Source: Iris pallida
Lineage: Eukaryota; Streptophyta; Magnoliopsida; Asparagales; Iridaceae
DNA: 64,000 nt
Direction: 5' to 3'
NCBI GenBank assembly: GCA_029216955.1
Contig: JANAVB010029819.1
Span: 34,122,747 to 34,186,746 of the forward strand
The notes below the pieces were generated by a model, which searched no databases, had not been told where the DNA came from, and was given only the letters and a program-made list of their open reading frames with translations. Below, piece after piece: positions 24,701 to 36,600 of this stretch (within the stretch, counting starts at the first letter, position 1; every line of letters begins with the position of its first letter). The translations under genes were made by a program, and so were the position numbers.

Positions 24701-26636
24701 ACATTCAATCAAGGCCCAGATGTATACACATAATGTTAACAACCTGAGAATCATGAAATCTCATAAACATCAACAATCCTGAATTATCCCAAACTGGAAC
24801 ACACAGTTCATGGCATATTCGAATTCAACATTCAATTTTCTTACACCAAATCAAAATCAAACATTGCTGTAACTATTACACTTATGTATATGAAGTAATA
24901 TATCAAATTAAATCAGGGAGAATTGGTTTGAAAACTCATTTAAATCAGAAATTCGAAGACAGTGCAGTGTATCAGACAGTTAACAATTTTCAAACCAAAA
25001 TCATATGAAAACCTAATTAATTCATTCGAAATCTAGGGGAAATATATACCAACATAGGGGGGTCTAGTCGTGTCCTATAGTGTCACCAAGACATGTCCAC
25101 AGTGTCGAAACACTGTAACAAAGTGTCACAGAAGACAGTACAGTGCACTGTCTCGTGCACGTGTGTCAAGCCACAAAGGACACGACACACACATCCACAA
25201 GTGTCGTGCACGTGTCCATAGCTAGGGTAGGTCTAGGTGTTCCTGTACACGTGTCTGTCTTGTGTCCATGTGAGTCGTGTCGCGTGCACGAGACGCATAT
25301 CAGAGCGTGTCTGTGCATGCGCGTGTGAGTGTACAAACCCAGTGCGGGTGGAATTTCTCTCAAACCCTTCGATGAAATCCATTCAATATTTGTGTGTGTC
25401 ATGTCAGTCAGTAGGCCACCGTGTCCACCAAATTTTAGCTCACGAGAGCCCATGTCGTGTCCGCAATGGCACCCGAGCAGCAGGGCAGCGCACCGGGGCC
25501 TCGTGCGTGCATGTGTGTCCAAATATGGACACGAACGTGTCCAGAAATGTGCTCAGTAGGACACGAATGTGAAGTACACATATAGATCTAGGAATTCATT
25601 CAAAAAGATTTGAAAACACAGAAAGAAAATTCCTCTTAGGCATTTCATCAAACACCTAGGTATACACTACGACACGTGTCCGATACGGACACCAAACGGA
25701 CACGAAATCCATCCAAATTTCAGGGACACCTAGGGGACTCCTAGATCTAGCCCTAAATGCAAATAAAACTGAAATTTAATTCAATTTAAAGGGTTTTACC
25801 TATATGTGCAAAAAGCTTGGAAAGCTTCAAATGGGGGATTCTTCCTCTTGATGGCAAAAGCTCTAAAATTGTCCCAAGGCTGGGATTAAATTCCACAATC
25901 CGAAAATAGGAGGAAATTAGGCTCTAATGCAAGAAACTAGGATTAAAAAGAAATTAAAATAGATTTATGAGGATTTTTGGAAGGGGAACAAATACCTTTC
26001 TTTTCCAATGTTGAAATGAATAAAGAAAGAGGCAAGCCCTAGAGAATAAGTGTTTATATAGGGTGGGGATCCCTATGGCTAGTCATAAGCTCAATAATTA
26101 GGGTTAGGGTTCACTAAAATGGCCCATGGGCTTAAGTCATGATCAAACAATCATTAAGCCATAAGTCATTTCATGAAACCATAAGCCATGACTTAAATTC
26201 ACTTATACTAATCCTCCTAATCTAAAATTAGTTTCTAATGACTAAAAGTAGGTTAACCTAAGTTAGAGTAGGGTCACCATGGCTAGGGTTAGGTTCTAGG
26301 CTAGTCCACTAGGTCTCAACAAGTCAAAGTCAAACTAGAATTCACCAATTCAATAAATCATCAAATAATTCAAATAAGTCAAAATGACCAAATTACCCCT
26401 AGGCTAAAATAATAATTAAATCATCCCAATGACATGGTTAGGCTCTAGGTCATGCAGTCTCTAGGGTTTCACTAGCAGCACGTCAAAATCACAAGTCATG
26501 ACGTAATGCAGTTTTTTAAATAGTTTAAAAATTATTGAAAATTACTAAAAATCATTATGTAAAATAAATATCAATAATTAATAATTATAATTACAAAATT
26601 TTAAAAATACCCTCATTCCAGAAACTGGGTGTTACA
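21769..26636 (-). repeat. 3' LTR of element D
   Basis: On the - strand it reads TGTAACACCC to GGTCGTGATA (ancestrally ACA). A TATA box (reverse complement of TTTATATA, 26053-26060) gives a predicted start of transcription about 0.6 kb into the LTR, leaving about 4.2 kb of R-U5. It holds the TTGAC cluster (23140-23345), a GT-rich stretch (23450-24620) and a GTGTC-rich stretch (25060-25710). The frames at 25143-25572 are products of the latter. Candidate 5' splice sites are AAAG/GTATTTG near 25995 and ATAG/GTAAAAC near 25800. Confidence 0.9.
25060..25710. promoter_or_regulatory. GTGTC / ACACGTGTC motif cluster in family-1 LTR
   Basis: GTGTC or its reverse complement occurs dozens of times, several as CACGTGTC, an ABRE/G-box-like core. 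The cluster recurs at about 54355-55000 (other D LTR) and, with different spacers, at about 59490-60150 (C 3' LTR). It lies downstream of the predicted TATA box in the transcribed part. A regulatory role is not shown. Confidence 0.5.
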
Positions 26637-26997
26637 AGTCTACCCCCTTAGAAAAATTTTGTCCTCGAAATTAAGATGATCGCACCCTTCCAAGGTCAAA
26701 CCCCCAATCAATCAAAGTCGAAGCAACACAATCCTACTGGTCGTGATTCTACAGTCTCGAACAGGGTAGCTACACTATCTAGCAATCACAAGCAATATCA
26801 TGGCAGGTACTAAGGGAAATCACACATGAAAGTGGGGAGGAAGAACAAGAAGGTCAAACCTGCTAATCTATCACCTGCAACGTCAGTCTTCTCGGCTGTC
26901 ATCGCAAAAGCTCCACCCCTCTGGTGCTGAGCTACAGGTGGCCTAGCCCTTACAAAAGGAGGTATAACGGGACAATCTATCTTCTGGTGGGCAGCTG
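26637..26997 (-). pseudogene. gag: 3' end of gag and polypurine tract of element D
   Basis: It encodes the end of Gag (near 27000 down to about 26810) and then about 170 bp of non-coding DNA. The purine-rich CTAAGGGGGTAGACT immediately precedes the LTR start (- strand). It aligns with C at 4390-4586 plus 58397-58574 with no room for protease, RT or integrase. Confidence 0.8.
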
Positions 26998-27678
26998 ACC
27001 CCTAAATTTCTACTATATTTTTTTTTATTAAATTTGGTACTGATTAATTTTTTTTTTGTATTTTGCGTAACCGTATTGTACGTCGCGCACGAAATTCTAT
27101 TTTTCGTGATTGCTCGACGAGTGCGAATATGTGCGAGCGTACATATTTTTGAAAAACATTATTTTTATTATTTATATAGTTTCAAAGTAATATAGACAAT
27201 AATTATTTCTAGCTGTTATTTTCAAGTTTATGACTTTAATTATGAAAAGCCTTTCGTTTATATAGTTATAATAATAAATAAAATTTTCCTATAAAATGGT
27301 AAATTAGAAAGGTATATTATGTAAATATTATTTCTACAAACATATATTTTTCGTAATTATTTATTAGTTTATTTTAAATAAATAGTGCATTTTCGAAATT
27401 ATTATTATAGCATTTTTAGAAAACATATTTTGAAATTATCGTACCAATTTAAATCTTGATTTGATTTAAGGATATATTTTAAATAGTAAATTAATATCTA
27501 TATTTGGAGTTTGAGTTATCTTAATTGATTTTAAAATAAAGGATAGAATTTAAATTAGATTTAAATTGGATTTGTATTGGATTTGGATTTGATTTTATTG
27601 TTTTAAATTAAATAGAGAATTATCTAAATTGGGTTTAAAGGAATCCTAATTCTTATCTAATTGGAAATTCCCACATCC

Positions 27679-28740
27679 TATAAAAGGCAGGTACTCCTTC
27701 AAATTTCTATCATACAAAAACTCTACAATTTTCTCCACAAAACGTGCCCTGCACCGTGTCAGTGTCCATCCAGATTCTTATTCCATTTTTACAAATACAT
27801 TAACCTCTCCGTGTCGGACATACCCGACACAACCGAAATCCTAAACCTCTCATCCCTACCACACCGGACCTCCACCAGTAACCCCGTCCTCCCGCCAAAC
27901 CACCACGGCCAAGGTCAAAACACCACGTCCATCGGAGTTCCACCACAGTAATACCCCGACCGTCGTCATCTTCCCAACCCCGTCGTCATCACCGCGGCTC
28001 GTCCCGACCCCCACGTCATCCTGACATCCTTTTCACTACAGCACACCACTGTGACCACCTACACCCTCTCCTCCGACTCCCCGCTACCAGCGGACAGCCA
28101 TCTTCCAACCATAACCCCATGACCATCACCGATACCACCCCACTGCCGTTGCAACCAGAACCCCTAACACCCATCTCCTCCACACAGCCACCACCATTGA
28201 AACCAGCACACAAAGAAGAAGGAAAACCAAACCCTAACCCTAAAACTTACCTCACCGCCTCGAGTCACCGCTCCCTCCGGCAGCGCGCGACCGTCATGGC
28301 CGAACCCGCCGCTACCGGCCTGCTGCGACGAGCTCGCCACCGCCGAAAACCCTTCCCTCGAACCCCCTTTCTGCCTTGGCTGCCTCCCCGCGTGCGGCTG
28401 CTCCTCTTGTCGACGCCCGGCCGAGACCCGCCTGCGACCGCCGAGCGCCGCCCCGCGTCGGCGAGCGCGCCGCCCCGCGTCGGCGAGCGCACCGCCCGGC
28501 GCTTCTCCCCATCACCGCCCCCTTCTTTCCTCTTCTTCATCGATCGCCTGCCCGTACCTATCCGCCGCACAGCCATCGCCGTCCACCCTCCTCCGCCGAG
28601 CCGTGCCCTAGCCCTCCGCTGCCGACCAAATTTGCCTCCGCCGGAACCGTCACGAGCTCCCACCGACCTCCCGACCGCCTTCTCTCCCTTTCCGCCTCCT
28701 CTCCCTCTTGGTTTCTCTCTCTTCCCACAGTACTTTTCTT
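27679..28740 (+). promoter_or_regulatory. LTR promoter and GC-rich leader of element E
   Basis: TATAAAAG in an AT-rich U3 is followed by about 1 kb of C-rich DNA. The three E-family LTRs share this plan (46262-47280 and 61861-62900). A proline/arginine-rich frame (28119-28772, 46702-47331) is open in both E LTRs but differs in its frame and end, and in G only a fragment remains. I treat it as transcribed non-coding leader. GAGTAAGTAT near 28842 could be a 5' splice site. Confidence 0.5.
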
Positions 28741-28849
28741 ACAAAAGGGTTTTTTTGGGGTTTTTGTGTTAGGAAAGAACAAATGGTTTCAACTAAAGGT
28801 TTCGTTTTTAATAGTTTTATTATTTTTATGGTTTTACAGCAGAGTAAGT

Positions 28850-29009
28850 ATATTATTATTATTATTATTATTTTATTATTATTGTTATTATTATTATTAA
28901 TATTATTATTATTGTTTCATTGTTATTCTTATTTCATTATTAGTATTATTATTATTGTTAGTACATTATTAGTTGTTTTCATTAACAGAGTATTTTGTAA
29001 GTACAATAT

Positions 29010-29068
<59 letters not shown>

Positions 29069-29170
29069 TCATTATTATTATTATTATTTGTCATCATTAT
29101 TATTATTTGTTAAAGATAGTTATTATTATTATTATTATACTCATTATTTTTATTATGATTATTATTGTTG
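28850..29170. repeat. ATT trinucleotide tract in element E left LTR
   Basis: Mostly ATT/TTA units with short interruptions. The homologous tracts at 47400-47690 and 63010-63290 have different lengths, as expected of microsatellite expansion in each LTR. Confidence 0.9.
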
Positions 29171-30423
29171 TTACTTGCAAAACTATCTATTTGCTAAATA
29201 TTATTATTTATAAAAGTTTTAGGAAAATATTATTTTCTGACTAAAAGAAAACAACTATTTTGATTTTAAGTTTGTATTTATATAAATATTTTGGCAATAA
29301 AATATATATATATTTTTCTATCTAGAGTCGTATCTTTACAAACCTAGAGTTTTTGCCGAAAACGATTTTTTTTGACTTTAGGTTTTTGCATTTTCCTTAT
29401 AAATATTTTGACTCATGAAAACTAGTTTTAGGAATATTCTCTAAAACTCGTATAAATATTTATTTATCCATTATTCTTTGATTTTTTCCTGTCCGTATCC
29501 AAGTCCTATTCCTTCGCCCATATCGAGACTACCATATGTTCAACCTAACCAATTTGACCCTTCTGGACCCAATGGAACTGTCCGTGTCACCATCAGAGGT
29601 CACCTTGCATAGTTGTTGCACCGAAGTCACAGTTCATGCCAACTTGATCATCGCAGCACACCAGGCATACCACCAGGCAAGACACCTTGCCATTCGCTGT
29701 TTAATTATTTTAGCTCATATTTCATGCATTATTTATTTTCTTTATGCAAACTAAACTGTGATACATGGCATAACTGTTAGAACTTATTGTTCATTTATAT
29801 TTCCTGCTGTGTATTATTTTCTTACAAATTAAACCTAGATTTAAGAGACCACCATGTGTGTTGCATTCATTGGCCTTGACACGTTGTAACATGAAGTTGT
29901 GTGTCGTATATAGAACACGAAAGTGCGTGATTGGCTGGCCACCAGTACGTACAAGCCGTACGATAGGAATAACCGCTAATAGAGGTTGCATGCTAGTTTA
30001 ACTTAGCGGTTATAGAGGTTACTGTTGTGGATACAACAAGGTAGGCATTAGACGGGGAGGACAATTCCTTAGCGTATGGGCTTCGATGCACTTTCCCTTG
30101 TGACCCGGATTCTCCGCTGGAGATACGGGGTTGATGAACCATGATTACTGACGGCCACTGACGATTATGCGGAACATCATGCTCTTACTGATGGGGCCTC
30201 TGGTGCCCAAGGGGGACTACGCCGATCCTATTTAGCCAGGGCCCATGCGTAGGAATGATTGTTCTTAACTACATTTCACTTAGAATGGTTAGGCACCTTT
30301 ATCCGTTAGATACGAGTACTTTTGGTTTGGGTACTTGTATCTGACCGTGGCTTGAAACAATAACTTGTCGCGGATTAGTTCGTCACATCTTATCCTTGTT
30401 TGGTTGTAGGTGTGACTTACTAC

Positions 30424-31785
30424 TGTTTGCCATTGATTGTAAAAGTACAGAATAATTATCGGAGGACTGAACTTAGACTCACAATACAAACTCGCTCGTA
30501 CAAAGAAAGCCTAGGGACGAAAATCTAGGTACAGCAGTCTAAGTACGATTGTTTATTTTAGATTCTGGGGGGTGACGATAGAGGCTCGGGAAAGCGACGG
30601 CCGCTCTGCCTTACTCCTTGGACGATCGGTACGCAGCCTTAACTCGGGGAAGATCTGCTTGGTCATTGACGAAGAAATACCTTCTTGCTCTCTCTCTGAT
30701 TGCTCTCCTGGCTTCTCTCTCTCTGTGTATATTCTCTCTCTGACTATGGGGGAAGTCTCTCTGTGTATACGTATTCTTCTCTGGTTTTTTTCTTTTTTTT
30801 TGTATCTCTCTCTATATATCACAAGGGAATGGCACCTTGCTATTTATAATAGTAGAATGTGATCACTAGGGTTGCCAATGATTAGCTCTTAGAGATGGCG
30901 GCGGCCTGGGGCTTGATCAATCCAGGCCGTTCGTTTCTGATTGTGATGAATCAGAACCATTAAGGGTAGATTACACCAAATCCCCATTAGCAATTAATGC
31001 TGATTGGCATAAATCTTCCTTATAATGATTCTCTAATATCTGCAAATAAATCAAATTTATTCTCCTGCCACGTGCCCCAGATCATTGGGATTCGACCCGA
31101 TCTTGGATTGCCATAAATCTGGGAGATTGATCGGCTGAGGACACGTGTCCTGAGAGCCAATGGTGAGACTGGAACCGCATGCAGATTGGGCCGTATGAGA
31201 TTTGGGCAGCATGAATTTTGGGCCGCATAAGACTTGGGATACGTGTCAGGGCTGTCTGGGCAGTAGCCCCCTCCTTCAGACTTCTGAACCATATGATGAG
31301 CCGCATGAACCGCATAATGGTGTGTCTGCTTGAGCCGCATGGGCATGATCTTCTTGAGCCGCATAGGGATAATTCCACTCGAGCCGCATGGGACAGCTTC
31401 ACTCTGAACCGCATGGGAAGTCTTCACTTCGAGCCGCATAAGCACACCCACGTGGCAGGGCCACGTGGCATTTTTTTGCTCTCGGGGGATCGTATCAGAG
31501 ATTTCTTTCTCTTTCCTAGAGATTCATCATCATGACAGAGTCATAATTACCTGCTTGGTGTCAGGTCTGTCAACTTTTCAGAGGGGTCAACCGTCAAAGC
31601 AATTAATGCAGCATGGATCGGAGGGGAGCAATGTCACGCCATATGTCTTCTGAACCGCATGGAATGTCTCTGGCCGCATAGCTCCTTATGCCGCATGACT
31701 CCCTGAGCCGCATGCGTTTTCAGCACCGCATGGGTCTTTCCTGGCCGTATGAGTCATTTTCTTTAGTATTTTCCATGCTTCTACA
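30424..31785 (-). repeat. 3' LTR of element B
   Basis: 1362 bp, matching 42340-43703. The TATA box (reverse complement of TATTTATA) lies at about 30839-30846. The GCCGCAT array lies upstream in U3 (about 31170-31735). A CT-rich tract (about 30690-30810) lies just downstream of the TATA box. Confidence 0.9.
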
Positions 31786-31843
31786 GGACCCCCTTCAAAG
31801 TTTTCAATTTGTAAAATTGAAATACTTTGAATAAGAAGCATGG
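31773..31843. other. Stem-loop enclosing the polypurine tract / LTR junction of element B
   Basis: CCATGCTTCT (31773-31782) pairs with AGAAGCATGG (31834-31843). The inner hairpin is 31795-31830 and the polypurine tract (GAAGGGGGTCC, - strand) lies between. Same layout as in A. Confidence 0.65.
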
Positions 31844-32154
31844 CCGTGCTCTTCTAACCGCATATGAAACCCTGACCGCATAGAGATCTTGGCCGCATAG
31901 ATTGTTCAGCCGCATAGCTTCTCGCCACACCATTATGTCATGCATGCAAACCTTTTTGGGGCAGGATCCTAGGAGTTTCTGACCTCTAATTAACTAGTCA
32001 GTATCGATAGCCAAAGAGTCGACTACTTTGTACGAAGCGTCGGTCTTGGTCCTCCTTTCTCTATAAATGGAAGGGTATTTAGAAGGATTTCTCTCTTAGA
32101 CTCTTTCTGATTAAGATTTTTGTCTTGCTTTCTTCTTCCAACTGACAAACCACG
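31840..32154 (+). promoter_or_regulatory. Promoter of the antisense gene of element B
   Basis: GCCGCAT and one-mismatch forms at about 31857-31915 stand before a TATA box (CTATAAATGG, about 32068-32077) and the ATG at 32155. The plan matches A. Confidence 0.65.
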
Positions 32155-32787
32155 ATGGCACCTAGGGCTTCCAAGGCAGTGAAGAAGGTTGTGGCTAGGA
32201 GCAGGAAGTCGGCTTCGTCTTCAATTGCCGCACCCCACGTTCGTCTTGATGTTCATGTTGTCATCGAAGGTAAGGACTGTACGGAAGATTGGGTGCTCTG
32301 AAACCCTAAAAGATGCTGCTCTGCTGCATTGCTTCGTGCATAATCATTTTGATGCGAGCTTTTTAGATTACGTGGTCCGCATACACATCCTATGAGCCGC
32401 ATGGAATATATTCCATGCCCAAGCCGCATAAGAGTTGTCTTTAAACGAGCCGCATGAACACTTCTGAATATCTTCTGACTGTTTTCATCATTTCTCATCA
32501 CTTTTTTCCGTCTTTTGGTTCTTATAGTGTCTCCACCGAGTGCTGATATTGTAGGGGTAGAGGATCCGTCGCTCCCTGGCGTCAATCAGGGGTCTTCCTC
32601 TGTTAAGAAGGAGACAATGAAAGAAGAATCGGAGCCTGAGAGGGACGACGTCCTCCCTACTGTCGAGGCTGCTGAGGGTGACACCACTGGGAATCCTGAT
32701 TCTCCCATTCTGGACGAGGATCTTCCTCAGTTGCACCCTTCATACGTAATGTGGTTGAAGGAGTTGTATACGTATTTTTGTAACTAG
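32155..32787 (+). CDS. Shortened antisense gene of element B, two exons, 124 residues, no PMD
   Basis: Exon 1 is 32155-32269 (basic, starts MAPRASKAVKK) and exon 2 is 32528-32787 (acidic, stop TAG at 32785-32787). The intron 32270-32527 begins GTAAGG and ends TTCTTATAG. Both junctions are phase 1, as in A, and the joined frame is open. Exon 1 is recognisably homologous to the A exon 1 (MAP start, a Ser-rich stretch, D-V-H near the end). The PMD and coiled-coil regions of A are missing, so B carries an internally deleted or alternative form. The intron keeps three exact GCCGCAT copies. AATAAA follows at 32810. Function unknown. The gene model rests on splice-site reading only. Confidence 0.55.
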
Positions 32788-33685
32788 GGGTTTGAGGTGT
32801 CTTGTCTATAATAAAGAACTTTCCTGTAACCGTGTGGATGTAACTGATTTCTGACTGAATAGAATATATATTTGCTTCACTCTTTTGCTTTGTAATAATC
32901 CTTTTATCGGGTCATTTTGTGTGGACCCATTGTCCCTAACATACCCTGGTTTTGGATACGGACAATAAGTTTAAAAGAAAGGAACCAATCATATTGACTC
33001 AGAGGTGCTGAGGACATGGTGAGTATGAGGGTCTCTTTGACAGGGGGGTACATAGAACAACTCAGAGGTAATAAGGACATGGAAGTTCTATGTAGGGGTG
33101 ATTTGTTTTTGGCGGAAGTGGAACAACTCAGAGGTAATGAGGACATGGCCGTTTTAGAAATTTGTGGATCGATTACCCTTTTTGTGCATTGGGAGTGTGG
33201 GTATTAGATCATGAGGGGGGATCTCCTTGGGGAAGAAAGTTCAGAGGTATGATCATACATAACTTCCTACCTGAAAGAGTGACCGGGATGTGAGTTCAGA
33301 GGCACCATCGGGTACATGACTCGAGAATCTGGAGAATGGTGAGTATGAGTTCAGCGGTACCAGCGGGTACATGACTCGATAATCCATGAATGTTGGAATC
33401 AAAGTGTAAGTTCAGAGGTACCAGCAGGTACATGACTTGGAAATTTGAGATATCTTTATGGAAGAAGGGCATGAGTTCAGCGGTACACGCGGGTACGTGA
33501 CTCGAAAATCTGTGAATGTTGGAATCAAAGTGTAAGTTCAGAGGTACCAGCAGGTACATGACTTAGGAATTTGGGATATGAGTTCAGCGGTACAAGAGGG
33601 TACGTGACTCGATAAGTTAGAAAATTAGGGGGTTGAGTTCAGTGGTACCAGCGGGCACATAACTCGAAACTCTGGAAAATATTGT
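32788..33685. repeat. Spacer of element B with a minisatellite
   Basis: From 32995 to 33150 there are copies of CTCAGAGGTAATGAGGAC. From about 33290 to 33670 a unit of the type GTTCAGCGGTACCAGCGGGT followed by ACATGACTCG occurs about seven times at 45-75 bp spacing. The A spacer has one such unit (about 14022-14055), so the array expanded in B or contracted in A. Small - strand frames here are artefacts. Confidence 0.75.
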
Positions 33686-36600
33686 TTAAACATAGTATTT
33701 CTTCAGAAACTTGCCGTTGACGGGCAACATGAGCAAGTCTCCGTTCTGCTTGGTGAGGCGGTAAGCACCATTGGAGAACACGGCCTCGATGATAAATGGG
33801 CCTTCCCATTTTGGCTGGAACTTGTCGGTGGTCTTGTGAGTCATGACCATTGGCCTCCTGACTGCCAAAACAAGATCGCCCACTTGGAATGTTCTGACTT
33901 TGACCTTTTTGTTGAAGGCTCCTGAGATGCGTGCTTGGTATAATTCGATCCTTTGCTGAGCTAGGAGGCATTTTTCATCTAAGGCCTCTAACTCTTGTAG
34001 TCGACGTCGGTAGTTATCATCCGTTGTCAATTGATAAGTGAGGGCGACTCGGAGTGAAGGAATCTGAGTCTCTAATAGGAGAACTGCCTCACTCCCGTAC
34101 ACCAGAGAGAATGGTGTATTCCCGGTGGCTGTTCGAACCGTGGTGCGATAAGCCCATAAGCACTCGCCGAGCTTCTCGTTCCAGTCGCGTTTGTTAGAGG
34201 AGACAAATTTCTTGAGGAGTTTGATGATTGTTTTGTTGAATGCCTCTGCTAACCCGTTTGCTGCCGGGTTGTATGGTGTCGAAGCGACATTCTGAATGCG
34301 GTATTTGTCGCAGAATCGGTAGAATACGTGGCTTATAAACTGCGGACCATTATCATGGATGATCCTTCGGGGCAGTCCAAAGCGGTAGATGACGTGGTGC
34401 TTCAGGAAGCTGATTACGTTCGAAGTCTTGACTTCGGCGAGTGGGACAGCTTCTGCCCACTTTGAGAAGCAATCAGTGATCGCAAGTATGAAGCGATGTC
34501 CTCGGAAGGAAGGTGGGGTGATTGGACCAATGATATCCATTCCCTATGCTTCGAATGGCCAGGACGCCACTGTCGGATGTAGAAATTCGAATGGTTGGTG
34601 AATGAAGTCTGCGTGGACTTGGAAGGCCTTGAATTTTCGGGCATAATCTATTGTATCAGCCACCATCGTGGGCCAGTAGTAGCCCATTCGGCGAAGGCGG
34701 TCTTGCAGCTTAGGGCCTGGCTGATGGGCCCCACAGACACCGTCATGAGCCTCTCGTATGGCTTCTTTAGCTTCTGCGTTCGACAAGCACCGAAGTAGTA
34801 ATCCGTCGTAGGAGCGGCGATACAGTATTTTCGTCTCTGTATCGTAGAAGAATCTGAGAGAACGCCGTCTGATAGAAGTAGCCTCCTTCGGGTTCTCGGG
34901 CAGGATATCATAGACCACGAAGTCTATGAATGGTTGTCTCCAGTCTGGCGCTTCGTCGATCATCTGAGCAGAATAACTCGCCATGGCTTGAACGTTGTTC
35001 TTGGGGCAGACCAGCTCATGGCCGATTACATCAACCGAATGATGAGAGTGGTTTGGCACTGCTAGGGAAGCAGCCAGGCCTGCTAGGGCATCAGCTTCGA
35101 TATTTTGGAGTCTGGGGACGTGTTCGATAAAGAATCCCTCGAATGATGAGATAATGTTGATCGCTATTTGGTGGTAGGGGATCATGTCTTCATGGCGGAC
35201 TTCGTACGTCCCCCGAATCTGGTTGACGATTAATTGCGAATCGTCGTATGCTTCAAGGTATTCTACCCCCAGTTCTCTTGCGAGTTGGAGGCCAATGACC
35301 AAAGCGTTGTACTCGGCCACATTGTTAGAGCAGGGTTCCGTGAGAGAGTAGGCACGATTGATCACTAGCCCGATAGGAGAGACCAATACTACTCCGACTC
35401 CGACGACGATATTTCCCTTGGGTCCGGTTCTTGAAGCGCCATCGAAGAACATCTGCCATATGTTATCGTGGGTGGTTGTATTTGAATCGGCGACCTCATC
35501 TGGGATTTCTTCGTATATTCTGGATGATTTCGATCCTGGATGGGCCGCCAAAAAGTATGCCAGGGCTTGACCTTTGACAGCCTTCTGCGGGACGAAGATC
35601 ATATGATAGGGGGACAGCAATATCGCCCATGTAGCAAGGCGGGAGCTGAGTGCCCCTGGTTTGGTCATGAGGACCCTGAGAGGGTTGATTCGTGAGATCA
35701 CATGTATGGTTTGCCCCGTGACATAGTGTCGCGTCTTTTGAATGGCGAATACCAGGGCGAGTCATTCTTTCTCCACAGCGGTGTATCGGTGTTCGGGCCC
35801 GACCATCATTCGGCTGAGATAGTAAATGGCCTGCTCGTGGCCTGCGTCGTTGTTTTGTGCCAGCAGGGCACCGAGGGAGTGTTCCATTGCTCGTACATAG
35901 AGCAGGAATAGTTTTCCAGGGACCGGGGCCACCAGGACTGGAGGATTTGATAAATATTCTTTGATGTCATCGAAAGCGCGCTGGCATTCCTCGTCCCATA
36001 CGAATGAGACTCCCTTCTTCATGAGGTGGGTGAACGGTCGGCATCGCCCGAAGAGGTTGGAAATGAACCTCCTGATATAAGCTAGCCTCCCTTGGAGGCC
36101 TCTAAGTTCACGGAGATTTCTCGGGGGACCCATCTCCATGATTGCCCTCGTTTTCTCGGGGTCTACATGGATACCCCGTGCAGCGATGATGAAGCCCAAG
36201 AACTTCCCGCTGGATACGCTCAAGAACGATTTCGTAGGGTTCATCTTCAGATTGTGGGCTCGCATTAAGTTGAACACCATTCTCAGATCTTGCAGATGAT
36301 CTTCCTTACAGCGACTCTTGACGGCGATGTCGTCGACATAGCATTCTACTGTCTTGCGCAAATGTTCTCTGAAAATGATACTCATGGCTCGCTGATATGT
36401 AGCGCCAGCATTCTTTAGACCGAGTGGCATGACTGTGTAGTAGTATGTGCCAATCGGGGTTCGGAATGAGGTGTGCTTTTCGTCGTCTGGAGACATCTTG
36501 ATTTGATTGTACCCCGAGAATCCATCCATGAATGACATACGTTCAAAGCCGCATGTATTGTCGATCATGATGTCTGTGATAGGAAGGGGAAATTCATCTT

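Larger units (their letters stand above)
26998..30423 (+). repeat. Left LTR of element E, main part
   Basis: It matches 45572-48955 at about 95-98% by eye. The TATA box (TATAAAAG, 27679-27686) marks an AT-rich U3 of about 0.7 kb. A GC-rich leader follows (about 27750-28740), then an ATT-repeat tract (28850-29170) and further non-coding DNA. Frames at 28119-28900 and 28708-29244 come from base composition. The LTR is interrupted at ACTAC (30419-30423) by B and resumes at 43709. Confidence 0.87.

Noticed and set aside
25143..25572. Cys/Val/His-rich ORFs on both strands, repeated at 54357-54865
   Set aside because: Translations of the GTGTC array in the D LTRs; no domain and no conserved frame in C.
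28119..28900. Proline/arginine-rich ORFs in the E LTR as host gene exons
   Set aside because: They lie in a repeated LTR, reading frames end differently in the two copies, and the composition alone keeps several frames on both strands open.
28708..29244. 178-residue ORF with long isoleucine runs (membrane protein?)
   Set aside because: It is translation of an ATT microsatellite.
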